Source of the DNA: Flavobacterium psychrophilum
GTDB taxonomy: Bacteria; Bacteroidota; Bacteroidia; Flavobacteriales; Flavobacteriaceae
DNA: 11,257 bases
NCBI GenBank assembly: GCA_022729635.1
Contig: DZAU01000062.1
Coordinates: forward strand, 1-11,257
Direction of reading: 5' to 3'
The position numbers and the translations under genes were made by a program. Positions 1 to 5,582 of this stretch are shown here, one piece after another. The notes below the pieces were generated by a model. That model saw nothing but the letters and a program-made list of their open reading frames with translations, ran no database searches and was not told where the DNA came from. The first letter of the stretch is position 1; each line of letters opens with the position of its first letter.

Positions 1-76
1 GCAAATTTGACATACAAGAATGGATTTTCTAAAAAGTAAAAGTAAGGAATAATATGCAGTAGTTATTTTAAAATAT

Positions 77-100
77 AAAAAAAGTTGTTTCACCTTTTTT
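77..100 (+). terminator. possible intrinsic terminator of a gene left of the window
   Basis: An A-rich arm (77-87) can pair with 91-100 around a TTT loop. The stem has one mismatch (T85/C93) and ends in six T on the + strand. It lies ahead of the rluE promoter, so it could end a transcript entering from the left. The hairpin is short and mostly A-T pairs, so this is a weak call. Confidence 0.3.
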
Positions 101-156
101 AATATTATTTAAAAGAAATTATCCAAAAAGCGATTTTATAACTTCAAAAACAAAAC

Positions 157-164
157 TATCTTTG
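157..164 (+). promoter_or_regulatory. -7 promoter box (TATCTTTG) for rluE-trmL
   Basis: TATCTTTG matches the Bacteroidota primary sigma factor -7 consensus TAnnTTTG exactly and lies 19 bases before the ATG at 184. A T-rich stretch (134-138) is about 18 bases upstream and could be a weak -33 element, but there is no clear TTTG there. The implied leader is only about 13 bases. Confidence 0.5.
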
Positions 165-183
165 CTCACTCAAACAAAATTGA

Positions 184-753
184 ATGTCCCAACACCACCA
201 TTTCATCCTCCACAAACCTTACGGTTATTTAAGTCAATTTATTTATGAATTGAAACGCAAGAAAAAACTCTTGGGCGAATTACACGATTTCCCAACAGGA
301 ACAATGGCCATTGGTCGTCTCGATGAAGATTCGGAAGGCTTACTTTTATTGACTACAGATGGAAAAATGAGTGAAATTGTTCGAAGCAAAAAAGTGGATA
401 AAGAGTATTATGTTCAAGTGGATGGGATTATAACTCAAGAAGCCATTGATCAAATGAAAAAAGGGGTCGAAATTGGTTTCAACGGCACAAAATACATTAC
501 TAAACCTTGTGAATCTTTTATCATCGACAAAATTCCTAATTTTGGACCAAGAGGGAAAAAAATCAGAGACGAACGCCACGGTCCAACTTCTTGGGCTTCA
601 ATTACAGTCAATGAAGGGAAGTTTCGACAGGTTCGCAAAATGACCGCAGCCGTTGGTTTTCCTACTTTACGATTGGTACGAGTTCGAATAGGAAACGTAC
701 ATTTGAATGATTTAAAAGCGGGAGAAATTTTGGAAGTCGATGACTTTTTTTAA
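184..753 (+). CDS. rluE: 23S rRNA pseudouridine synthase, RluE type
   Basis: A 189-residue pseudouridine synthase of the RsuA/RluE/RluF family. E. coli RluE converts U2457 of 23S rRNA to pseudouridine, and the same target is inferred here. The protein starts directly with the catalytic-domain strand (FILHKPYGYLSQF, residues 7-19) and has no N-terminal S4 RNA-binding domain, as in RluE. The catalytic motif GRLDEDSEG is at 44-52, with Asp47 the expected catalytic residue, followed by LLLLTTDG. The family tyrosine segment KEYYVQVDG is at 73-81. The C-terminal block EGKFRQVRKMTAAVGFPTL (144-162) closely resembles RluE. The start is the first ATG after a good -7 box; no Shine-Dalgarno is present, as usual in this phylum. 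The stop is followed within a base or two by a heptamer repeat array and then trmL, so the two genes are probably co-transcribed. RluF or a generic RsuA-family activity is the main alternative. Confidence 0.9.
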   Translation: MSQHHHFILHKPYGYLSQFIYELKRKKKLLGELHDFPTGTMAIGRLDEDSEGLLLLTTDGKMSEIVRSKKVDKEYYVQVDGIITQEAIDQMKKGVEIGFNGTKYITKPCESFIIDKIPNFGPRGKKIRDERHGPTSWASITVNEGKFRQVRKMTAAVGFPTLRLVRVRIGNVHLNDLKAGEILEVDDFF

Positions 754-754
754 C

Positions 755-789
755 TTCCCACTTCCCCCTTCTAACTTCTAACTTCCCAC
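755..789 (+). repeat. tandem heptamer array, five units (TTCYNAC-like)
   Basis: The 39-base gap between rluE and trmL is almost entirely five head-to-tail 7-base units with no slippage: TTCCCAC at 755, TTCCCCC at 762, TTCTAAC at 769 and 776, and TTCCCAC at 783, followed by TTT and the trmL ATG at 793. The units share TTC in the first three positions and C in the last. The same word TTCTAAC recurs in the btuB riboswitch arm. Confidence 0.85.
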
Positions 790-792
790 TTT

Positions 793-1248
793 ATGTTAAA
801 CATCGTCCTCGTAGAACCCGAAATCCCTAACAATACTGGAAATATTGGTCGGTTGTGTGTAGGCACTGAAAGCCGTTTGCACCTTATTCATCCTTTTGGA
901 TTTGTCATCAATGACAAAAATCTGAAACGTTCCGGACTCGATTATTGGGTGCATCTTGATGTTACCGAATATCAAAATATAGAAGAGTGGATGACAATTA
1001 TTCCTGACAAATCCCGTGTTTTCTTGATGAGTTCTAATAACGAAAAATCGATTTACGATGCGGAATTTCAGGATGGAGATTGGTTGGTTTTTGGTAAAGA
1101 AAGTGTTGGTTTGAGTGAAGAAGTTTTGAATCGTTTCGAAAATCATTTGACTATTCCAATGTCGAAATTAATTCGCAGTTTTAATATTGCCAATTCGGTT
1201 GCTTTTGTGGTTGGTGAAGCGAAAAGGCAGATTTCAGTATTAAGATAA
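793..1248 (+). CDS. trmL: tRNA (cytidine(34)-2'-O)-methyltransferase TrmL
   Basis: A 151-residue SPOUT-class methyltransferase. TrmL uses S-adenosylmethionine to methylate the 2'-O of the wobble nucleotide (C/U34) in tRNA-Leu isoacceptors. The three SPOUT motifs are visible: EPEIPNNTGNIGRLC at 8-22, LVFGKESVGL at 98-107, and the knot region from IPMSKLIRSF (121-130) into NIANSVAFVVGEA (131-143). The substrate-recognition segment KNLKRSGLDYW is at 42-52. Length is normal for the family (about 155). The start follows the heptamer array directly without a ribosome binding site. The last four codons (SVLR) lie in the beginning of a second heptamer array, so the extreme C-terminus may have been remodelled by repeat insertion. 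It is probably co-transcribed with rluE. Confidence 0.92.
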   Translation: MLNIVLVEPEIPNNTGNIGRLCVGTESRLHLIHPFGFVINDKNLKRSGLDYWVHLDVTEYQNIEEWMTIIPDKSRVFLMSSNNEKSIYDAEFQDGDWLVFGKESVGLSEEVLNRFENHLTIPMSKLIRSFNIANSVAFVVGEAKRQISVLR

Positions 1249-1308
1249 GAGTATTAAGTATTAAGACTTTGCGAACTTTGTGTGTCGAAGGACTTCGTGT
1301 CTTCGTGG
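1236..1308. repeat. short-word repeats between trmL and btuD, starting in the trmL tail
   Basis: From 1236 the sequence runs as 7-base units: AGTATTA (1236), AGATAAG (1243), AGTATTA (1250), AGTATTA (1257). After these come degenerate copies of CTTTG/CTTCGTG words up to the btuD stop. The trmL stop (1246-1248) lies inside the second unit. The last part reads, on the minus strand, ACCACGAAGACACGAAG, a word I recognise as dispersed in many bacterial intergenic regions. No hairpin terminator is seen between these convergent genes. Confidence 0.6.
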
Positions 1309-2094
1309 TTAAGAAGAAATCACAAACTTCCCTTTTTCCTTATCAAAAACAATATGTTCATCTTGGAATAAAGTGTTAAAATTCCCTTTTGAAATCAAAT
1401 TACAGGGTTCGTCCTGAACTACATTTTCGGGAGTCATAAGGATTATTTCGTCGCTCAATTGTATTGCCAAATCAATGTCGTGAGTAGAAAACAAGATGCA
1501 TTTGTTGGTTTCTTTCGTTAGTTTTTTTAGCAACTTAAAAACCGAAACTTTATGCAATAAATCTAAGTGAGTCGTGGGTTCGTCCAAAATTATCAAAGGT
1601 GTATCTTGTGCCAAAGCTCGTGCAATAAGAGCGATTTGCAATTGTCCGTCACTAATTTCGAAATGTTTTTTTGATGATAAATGCCCAATTTGTGTCAGTT
1701 CTATTGCTTCGTTTATTTTGGCAATATCATTATCGGTTAATGTTCCAATCCAATTCGTATAAGGTTGTCTTCCCAAAGCGATGAGTTCCCAAACAGTCAA
1801 GTTGCTTGGAGGCAATTTTTCAGTCAAAACTACGCTTAGATTTTGAGCCAAATCCAAAGCATTTAATTCTTGAATGTTCTTATCGTTTAAAAAAACTGTT
1901 CCCGAAATGGGTTTCTGGATTCCTGTAATGGTTCTTAAAAGTGTTGATTTCCCGATGCCGTTAGCACCGATTAAAGCGATTAATTTCCCTTCCTGCAAAT
2001 TCAAGTTGATATTTTTGGCAATGGTTGTTGTCGAGACTTTGGTTTTGTAACCAATACTTAAATTTGAAGTTGAAAGAATGTTTTTATTGCTCAT
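1309..2094 (-). CDS. btuD: ABC transporter ATPase, cobalamin import (BtuD-like)
   Basis: A 261-residue cytoplasmic ATPase of the FecE/BtuD type that would power the BtuC permease. Walker A GANGIGKST is at 43-51, Walker B LIILDEP at 167-173, and the switch histidine is His205 in STHD. The signature motif is ISDGQ (147-151) instead of LSGGQ; Ser, Gly and Gln are kept, and SDGQ variants occur in this subfamily. The family as a whole also serves iron-siderophore and haem uptake. Cobalamin is inferred from the riboswitch-controlled BtuB nearby. In the direction of transcription it is last in the btuF-btuC-(GxxExxY)-btuD order, separated from btuC by about 690 bases. It therefore depends either on read-through past the inserted gene or on a promoter I could not identify. 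The stop is met by a dispersed repeat shared with the end of trmL. Confidence 0.85.
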   Translation of the reverse strand: MSNKNILSTSNLSIGYKTKVSTTTIAKNINLNLQEGKLIALIGANGIGKSTLLRTITGIQKPISGTVFLNDKNIQELNALDLAQNLSVVLTEKLPPSNLTVWELIALGRQPYTNWIGTLTDNDIAKINEAIELTQIGHLSSKKHFEISDGQLQIALIARALAQDTPLIILDEPTTHLDLLHKVSVFKLLKKLTKETNKCILFSTHDIDLAIQLSDEIILMTPENVVQDEPCNLISKGNFNTLFQDEHIVFDKEKGKFVISS

Positions 2095-2115
2095 TTTTAT
2101 TTAGATTTTTTAAAC

Positions 2116-2149
2116 GCACTTCGACTTCGCTCTGTGCAGGCTCGGAACA
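2116..2149. repeat. GC-rich dispersed-repeat-like segment
   Basis: GCACTTCGACTTCGCTCTG and the following TGCAGGCTCGGAAC stand out as GC-rich in an AT-rich spacer. The TTCGACTTCGCTC core resembles a word I know to be dispersed in intergenic regions of many Bacteroidota genomes. That identification is from memory and not tested here. Confidence 0.4.
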
Positions 2150-2162
2150 TAGTATTATGATT

Positions 2163-2197
2163 CTATAAAAGAATTTATAGTTGAAACTTTGTTTCAA
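2163..2197. terminator. two back-to-back perfect hairpins downstream of the GxxExxY gene
   Basis: CTATAAA-AGAA-TTTATAG (2163-2180, 7-bp stem) is followed without a gap by TTGAAAC-TTT-GTTTCAA (2181-2197, 7-bp stem). They lie 16 bases beyond the GxxExxY stop on the minus strand. Neither has a T-run on the minus strand, so a classical terminator is doubtful; an mRNA-end or element-end structure is equally possible. Confidence 0.4.
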
Positions 2198-2212
2198 ACA
2201 TAGAGAATTAGT

Positions 2213-2626
2213 TTATTTTTCGGGTAAGTTTTTAAAATATTCGTTTACAAAAGTTTTCTGACCTTCTTTGAAAATATTGAAACAATTAAAATTAATTAAA
2301 ATTCCTTTCGGTGCTTTTAAAAGCTTCATATAAGTCAGAAGTTGAGCTTCAAATATAGGATTTGGTTGCACTACAGATTTTAACTCAACAACTAAACAGT
2401 TTTCGATGAATAAATCACATTTAAAATCTATCTTGAGTTCTGTTGTTTTATAAACTAATGGGACTTTCATTTCTGTAGAAAAATTTATTTTTCTTTGCAA
2501 TAATTCCTCTTTCATACACTGATGATAAACACTTTCAAGTAAACCTCTGCCCATTATTTTATGGACTTCAATGGCAGAACCAATGATTTCATAAGTTAAG
2601 TCATCTAAATATTTTTGTGTTATCAT
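2213..2626 (-). CDS. GxxExxY protein (PD-(D/E)XK nuclease-like superfamily)
   Basis: A 137-residue protein of the GxxExxY family. The naming motif is in GRGLLESVYHQC (residues 26-37), with Gly28, Glu31 and Tyr34 at the right spacing. The N-terminal helix TYEIIGSAIEVHKIMG (11-26) is typical. A later segment fits the PD-(D/E)XK fold: Asp near DFKCDLFIEN (67-76) followed by VVELKSV (79-85), with Glu81 and Lys83 as candidate active-site residues. The family's function is not established; it is common as single genes in Bacteroidota and cyanobacteria. It has no obvious role in cobalamin uptake, yet it sits between btuC and btuD on the same strand, in a segment bounded by inverted repeats, suggesting insertion into an older operon. 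ATG at 2626 is chosen because the family's N-terminal helix follows directly. Confidence 0.85.
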   Translation of the reverse strand: MITQKYLDDLTYEIIGSAIEVHKIMGRGLLESVYHQCMKEELLQRKINFSTEMKVPLVYKTTELKIDFKCDLFIENCLVVELKSVVQPNPIFEAQLLTYMKLLKAPKGILINFNCFNIFKEGQKTFVNEYFKNLPEK

Positions 2627-2657
2627 AGCAGCGTTATTTTTTTAAAATAGTAAGCGT

Positions 2658-2768
2658 ATAGAAACATATAAAAAAAAGTTAAATAGTTAATTCTTTGGAT
2701 GCATAGCTATGATTTTCTTTAATCCAGCGAAGCGTCTATTATAAAATTAATAAAAACTATGTTTCTAT
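2658..2768. repeat. 11-bp perfect inverted repeat ATAGAAACATA upstream of the GxxExxY gene
   Basis: ATAGAAACATA at 2658-2668 has an exact inverted partner at 2758-2768, about 90 bases apart. A 10-bp palindrome CATAGCTATG lies between them at 2702-2711. A partial relative (GTTTCAAACATAG, 2191-2203) lies at the other end of the gene. This spacer holds no gene. Confidence 0.45.
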
Positions 2769-2780
2769 GTGTTTAAAAAA

Positions 2781-3809
2781 TCAGTTCATCATTTTACGTT
2801 TTCGAATGAGCAACCAAATCACGATTGGTGCGCCAAAAATAGAAGTTACCGCATTAATTGGCAACGTCAAATCACTTCCTGGAAGTTGCGAAATACTATC
2901 ACAAATCAGCATAATAATCGCTCCCAAAAGCAAAGTACTCCAGAATAAAATCGTGTGATTACTGGTTTGAAAAACCAATTTGGCAATATGTGGAACTGCC
3001 AATCCAATAAAGGCTATTGGACCTGCAAAAGCAGTGATGCTTCCTGTTAAAATACTGGTGGCCAAGATGATAATCATTCTCGTTTTCTTGTAGTTCATTC
3101 CCAAACTTCGGGCGTAGTTTTCGCCAAGTAACAAAGCATTTAAAGGTTTGATGTTTAAAAGACTTAAAAACAAACCAATCGCAACACAAATCGACAAAAT
3201 TACAATCGACGACCAAGACAAATTTCCAAGGTTTCCCAATGACCAAAAAGTGAATTTTTGCAACTGTTCGGCGGAGCTTAAATAGGTTAAAGTTCCCACA
3301 ATTGCATTGGTTAAACTTCCAAACATCAAGCCTACGATCAGGATTGCCATTGTGTTGCGCAAACTTTGTGAAACAGACAAAACGGCCAATAAGACCAAGA
3401 AACTACCCAAACTCGAAGCCAAAATAATTCCATAAGAAGAAAGTAAAAACGAAGCCAAAAAAGGAGGTAAAAAAGCCACTCCCAAAATAACAGTTGCCAC
3501 GCCCAAACTAGCTCCGGAACTTAACCCTAAAACATCTGGTCCAGCCAATGGATTTCTAAACAAAGTTTGCATTAACAAGCCACTGATGGCGAGTCCCATT
3601 CCCACAAGAATTGCCGCAATAGCCTTTGGTAAACGATAATTTATGATGATATAATCCCAAGTTTCCTTGCTTGCATTTCCTCCAGTCAAACTGTTGAAAA
3701 CGTCTTTTATTGGGATGGGAACCGAACCCAAACTGATGTTCAATAACAATAGCAATAGCAATGTCAATGTTAAAAGGGAGAAGAGGAGAGTATTTCGGTT
3801 TTGGAACAT
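2781..3809 (-). CDS. btuC: FecCD-family ABC permease, cobalamin import (BtuC-like)
   Basis: A 342-residue inner-membrane permease of the BtuC/FecCD/FhuB family, normal in length (BtuC is about 326). Roughly nine to ten hydrophobic segments are visible, the first at residues 8-28, which includes a run of leucines. The family hallmark begins at YRLPKAIAAILVG (58-70) and continues through SGLLMQTLFRNPLAGPD (76-92). LLGENYARSLGMN (227-239) is the second conserved block. The ATPase-coupling loop GPIAFIGLAVPHIAKL is at 263-278. It would form the channel dimer that takes cobalamin from BtuF and uses ATP hydrolysed by BtuD. The spacer to btuF is 130 bases and made partly of short repeats; no strong promoter is seen there, so co-transcription with btuF is likely. 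The run of leucine codons near the start is a low-complexity stretch on the DNA level (about 3738-3775). Siderophore or haem transport is the alternative role. Confidence 0.88.
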   Translation of the reverse strand: MFQNRNTLLFSLLTLTLLLLLLLNISLGSVPIPIKDVFNSLTGGNASKETWDYIIINYRLPKAIAAILVGMGLAISGLLMQTLFRNPLAGPDVLGLSSGASLGVATVILGVAFLPPFLASFLLSSYGIILASSLGSFLVLLAVLSVSQSLRNTMAILIVGLMFGSLTNAIVGTLTYLSSAEQLQKFTFWSLGNLGNLSWSSIVILSICVAIGLFLSLLNIKPLNALLLGENYARSLGMNYKKTRMIIILATSILTGSITAFAGPIAFIGLAVPHIAKLVFQTSNHTILFWSTLLLGAIIMLICDSISQLPGSDLTLPINAVTSIFGAPIVIWLLIRKRKMMN

Positions 3810-3828
3810 TTATTTTCAAGTATCTAGT

Positions 3829-3945
3829 CATTTCGACGAAGTTGATAAAAAATTAGTGATAATTAGTGAATTTTTCATTGGGAGAATTCAATTAATACAA
3901 CAATTTTTAATTTTTCATTCGTAATTTTTAATTGGTTACTTATTC
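3829..3945. repeat. short-word and heptamer repeats between btuF and btuC, entering the btuF 3' end
   Basis: On the + strand five 7-base units run in phase: TTTTTAA (3904), TTTTTCA (3911), TTCGTAA (3918), TTTTTAA (3925), TTGGTTA (3932). The btuF stop is at 3940-3942. Further left lie a direct repeat of AATTAGTGA (from about 3852) and AGTCATTTCGACGAAG (about 3827-3842), a word I recognise as dispersed in Bacteroidota intergenic regions. The array meets the btuF stop, as arrays do at rluE and trmL. Confidence 0.55.
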
Positions 3946-5079
3946 TAATTTTTGATAAAAAAATAGGTTATAATTAGGCAATAATTCCGGATGAAAAATT
4001 TTGATTAAATCTTTCAAAACCAAATCGGGGCGAGTAGGAGACCATTCGAAATAAAGAATCCCGCCTTTTGCTCCTTTGTTTACGGCATACGAATATACTT
4101 TTTTATTTTTAAACGAAGCAAATTGGTTGTAATGCGGATTGCTGTTGCTCATTTGTTTCAAGGATGAAAAATCTCCTGGAGCTATCCAAAAATGGGCATT
4201 TTTTGCGGATTCCAATACTTTTTCAAAAGGCAAGGATAAACCACCGGTTCCTTTGGTGTTTTTCCATAAATAATCGGATTGAGCATCGTTTAAAAACAAG
4301 GCAGCCCAACTTTCGCCTTGCGGAACGTACCATTGTCCCTGATACATTGCGCCACTGAGAACTGTTGGTTTTGATGTTACTTTTTTGGCTAAAGCCAAAG
4401 TATTTTTATATTCTTTTTCAATTTCTGAAAACACTGCATTTGCTTTGGAATCCAGTCCGTATAACGCTCCGAAAAACTTGATCCATTCCGCTTTTCCCAA
4501 TGGTGATTGTTCCGTCCAATCGCCGTTGAGCATTACTTTCAAACCACTTTTTTGGAGATTATCCAAGGTTGGATTGCTATTGTTCAAACCAAAACTGACT
4601 ATCAAGTCTGGGTTCATATCGATTAAAACTTCGGTGTTCAGATTTTCATTGACTCCTACTTCTCGAACTTTTCCAGCATCAATTAATTTTCGGGTTTTCT
4701 CCGAAGAAATATAATCAGTATTAGGAAAACCAACCAAAGTGTTTTCAACTCCCAATAATTCTAATGCCGGAATGTGAGTTGTTGAGGTTACAACTATTGA
4801 TTTTATAGGAATTGAAATTGTTATGAATTGCTTTAAACTATCCGGGATAATTCCGTTTTTTTCTTGGAGAATATAGGTGAAACTTTCTTTGGCTTCAGGC
4901 CAAGGATTCATTATTTTTAGGATGGAAAAGCCTTGGTATTTGTAGAGTTCTAATCCTTTGGCATATTGAATTTCATTTTTGGAGTGAAATATCAGTTTAT
5001 CTTCTTTTGTTTCATTTTTGCATTGAATAAAGAATAAAATTATGAAGAAGAACAAAAAATAGTTGCGAGCCAATTTCAT
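3940..5079 (-). CDS. btuF: cobalamin-binding lipoprotein of the ABC importer (BtuF-like)
   Basis: A 379-residue periplasmic binding protein of the BtuF/FepB family, anchored as a lipoprotein. The N-terminus has a hydrophobic signal ending in LFFIQC, with Cys20 as the lipidation site, followed by a polar linker (KNETKED). The binding fold begins at KSIVVTSTTHIPALELLG (residues about 93-110) and continues with LVGFPNTDYI, REVGVNENLNTEVLIDMNP and DLIVSFG, the usual order of the N-terminal lobe. A C-terminal lobe contains LSGAMYQGQWYVPQGES. It would collect cobalamin delivered by BtuB and hand it to BtuC. A TACTTTTG -7 box lies 15 bases upstream. No riboswitch precedes it, unlike btuB. The family alone does not fix the ligand; cobalamin rests on the neighbourhood. 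The last codons adjoin a heptamer repeat array. Confidence 0.85.
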   Translation of the reverse strand: MKLARNYFLFFFIILFFIQCKNETKEDKLIFHSKNEIQYAKGLELYKYQGFSILKIMNPWPEAKESFTYILQEKNGIIPDSLKQFITISIPIKSIVVTSTTHIPALELLGVENTLVGFPNTDYISSEKTRKLIDAGKVREVGVNENLNTEVLIDMNPDLIVSFGLNNSNPTLDNLQKSGLKVMLNGDWTEQSPLGKAEWIKFFGALYGLDSKANAVFSEIEKEYKNTLALAKKVTSKPTVLSGAMYQGQWYVPQGESWAALFLNDAQSDYLWKNTKGTGGLSLPFEKVLESAKNAHFWIAPGDFSSLKQMSNSNPHYNQFASFKNKKVYSYAVNKGAKGGILYFEWSPTRPDLVLKDLIKIFHPELLPNYNLFFYQKLE

Positions 5080-5093
5080 TGTATGAATTTTTA

Positions 5094-5101
5094 CAAAAGT
5101 A
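5094..5101 (-). promoter_or_regulatory. -7 promoter box (TACTTTTG) for btuF-btuC
   Basis: Reading the minus strand, TACTTTTG matches TAnnTTTG and ends 15 bases before the btuF ATG. An AATTTG upstream could be a -33 element but is only 14 bases away, shorter than usual. The resulting leader is very short, which leaves no room for a riboswitch. Confidence 0.4.
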
Positions 5102-5165
5102 TAATATTGATTTTACAAATTTAGGCTTGTGTAACTTTTGATGCTTTATTTTTTTTAAAATTACT

Positions 5166-5173
5166 TAACTTTG
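5166..5173 (+). promoter_or_regulatory. -7 promoter box (TAACTTTG) for the 40-residue membrane protein
   Basis: TAACTTTG matches TAnnTTTG and lies 17 bases ahead of the ATG at 5191. A TTTG at 5137-5140 is 25 bases upstream, a little further than the usual -33 spacing. Confidence 0.45.
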
Positions 5174-5190
5174 GTTTAAATTTAAACAAA

Positions 5191-5313
5191 ATGAGAGACA
5201 ATTCGAACACATTTATGTATATCGTGGCAGGAATAATTATTCTGCATTTTTTGGTTGGATTTATTTGGTTGGTAATCAAACTTTCTAAGAAAAAGGACGA
5301 TAAGAAGGAGTAA
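5191..5313 (+). CDS. small single-pass membrane protein, 40 residues
   Basis: ATG at 5191 opens 40 codons ending in TAA at 5311-5313. The product has a short polar N-terminus (MRDNSNTF), one hydrophobic segment at about residues 9-30 (IVAGIIILHFLVGFIWLV inside it), and a strongly basic, charged tail (KLSKKKDDKKE). This is the layout of a bona fide small inner-membrane protein with the tail in the cytoplasm. A matching -7 box precedes it at the proper distance. I do not recognise a named family. It starts 111 bases from the divergent btuF and ends only 6 bases short of where the full-length convergent YoeB gene would end. Reality is supported by promoter, composition and membrane pattern; function is unknown. 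Confidence 0.65.
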   Translation: MRDNSNTFMYIVAGIIILHFLVGFIWLVIKLSKKKDDKKE

Positions 5314-5333
5314 GATTCGTTAATAATGACCTT

Positions 5334-5582
5334 TTAGGGAATGGACTTCAATAATTTTTTTTCTTCCAAAGCACGATAAACTAAGCGATGTTCGTTGTTT
5401 ATTCGTCTGCTCCAAAAACCAGTAAAATTGTATTTCAGTGCTTCGGGTTTTCCTATTCCAGAGTACGGAGTTTCTGAAATTGCTGCTAAAAGTTGGCGAA
5501 TTTTCTTCAGAATTACGGGATCATTAATTTTTTTGAAATAGTCTAAATGTTTGATTGCTTCTTTGGTAAAATCTATTTCCAT
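5334..5582 (-). CDS. yoeB: YoeB/Txe-family mRNA interferase toxin, out of frame at its 3' end
   Basis: As read, an 82-residue protein whose first 76 residues match YoeB throughout: DFTKEAIKHLDYFKK at the start, GKPEALKYNFTGFWSRR at 44-60, and INNEHRLVY at 61-69. Glu47 and Arg66 correspond to catalytic Glu46 and Arg65 of E. coli YoeB, a ribosome-dependent endoribonuclease. The last residues LLKSIP do not fit: the family ends in a conserved His-Tyr. Just before them the minus strand has eight A (complement of 5355-5362). Moving back one base there gives IIEVHSLKGHY and a stop at 5320-5322, an 87-residue protein with the expected His-Tyr end. So the gene is a frameshift mutant, phase variable, translated by -1 slippage, or affected by a sequencing error. 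The start overlaps the antitoxin stop by 10 bases, typical of translational coupling. Confidence 0.85.
   Translation of the reverse strand: MEIDFTKEAIKHLDYFKKINDPVILKKIRQLLAAISETPYSGIGKPEALKYNFTGFWSRRINNEHRLVYRALEEKKLLKSIP

Larger units (their letters stand above)
2104..2782. mobile_element. candidate inserted cassette carrying a GxxExxY gene, bounded by a 12-bp inverted repeat
   Basis: GATTTTTTAAAC at 2104-2115 and its exact reverse complement at 2771-2782 bracket everything between btuD and btuC. The match continues with one mismatch then CA. The right copy includes the first two bases of the btuC stop codon (TCA on the + strand, 2781-2783). Inside are the GxxExxY gene, two adjacent hairpins at the left end, and an 11-bp inverted repeat (ATAGAAACATA, 2658-2668 and 2758-2768) at the right end. 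No transposase gene and no clear target-site duplication are seen. The repeat is AT-rich, so chance is not excluded; the mobile interpretation is inference. Confidence 0.35.

Noticed and set aside
2959..3246. Minus-strand open frame inside btuC in another frame
   Set aside because: It overlaps a strongly conserved permease on the same strand, and its Cys/His/Trp-rich translation is typical of a shadow frame.
3738..3775. CAATAG-type simple repeat as a separate element
   Set aside because: It is the coding sequence of the leucine run in the first membrane segment of BtuC.
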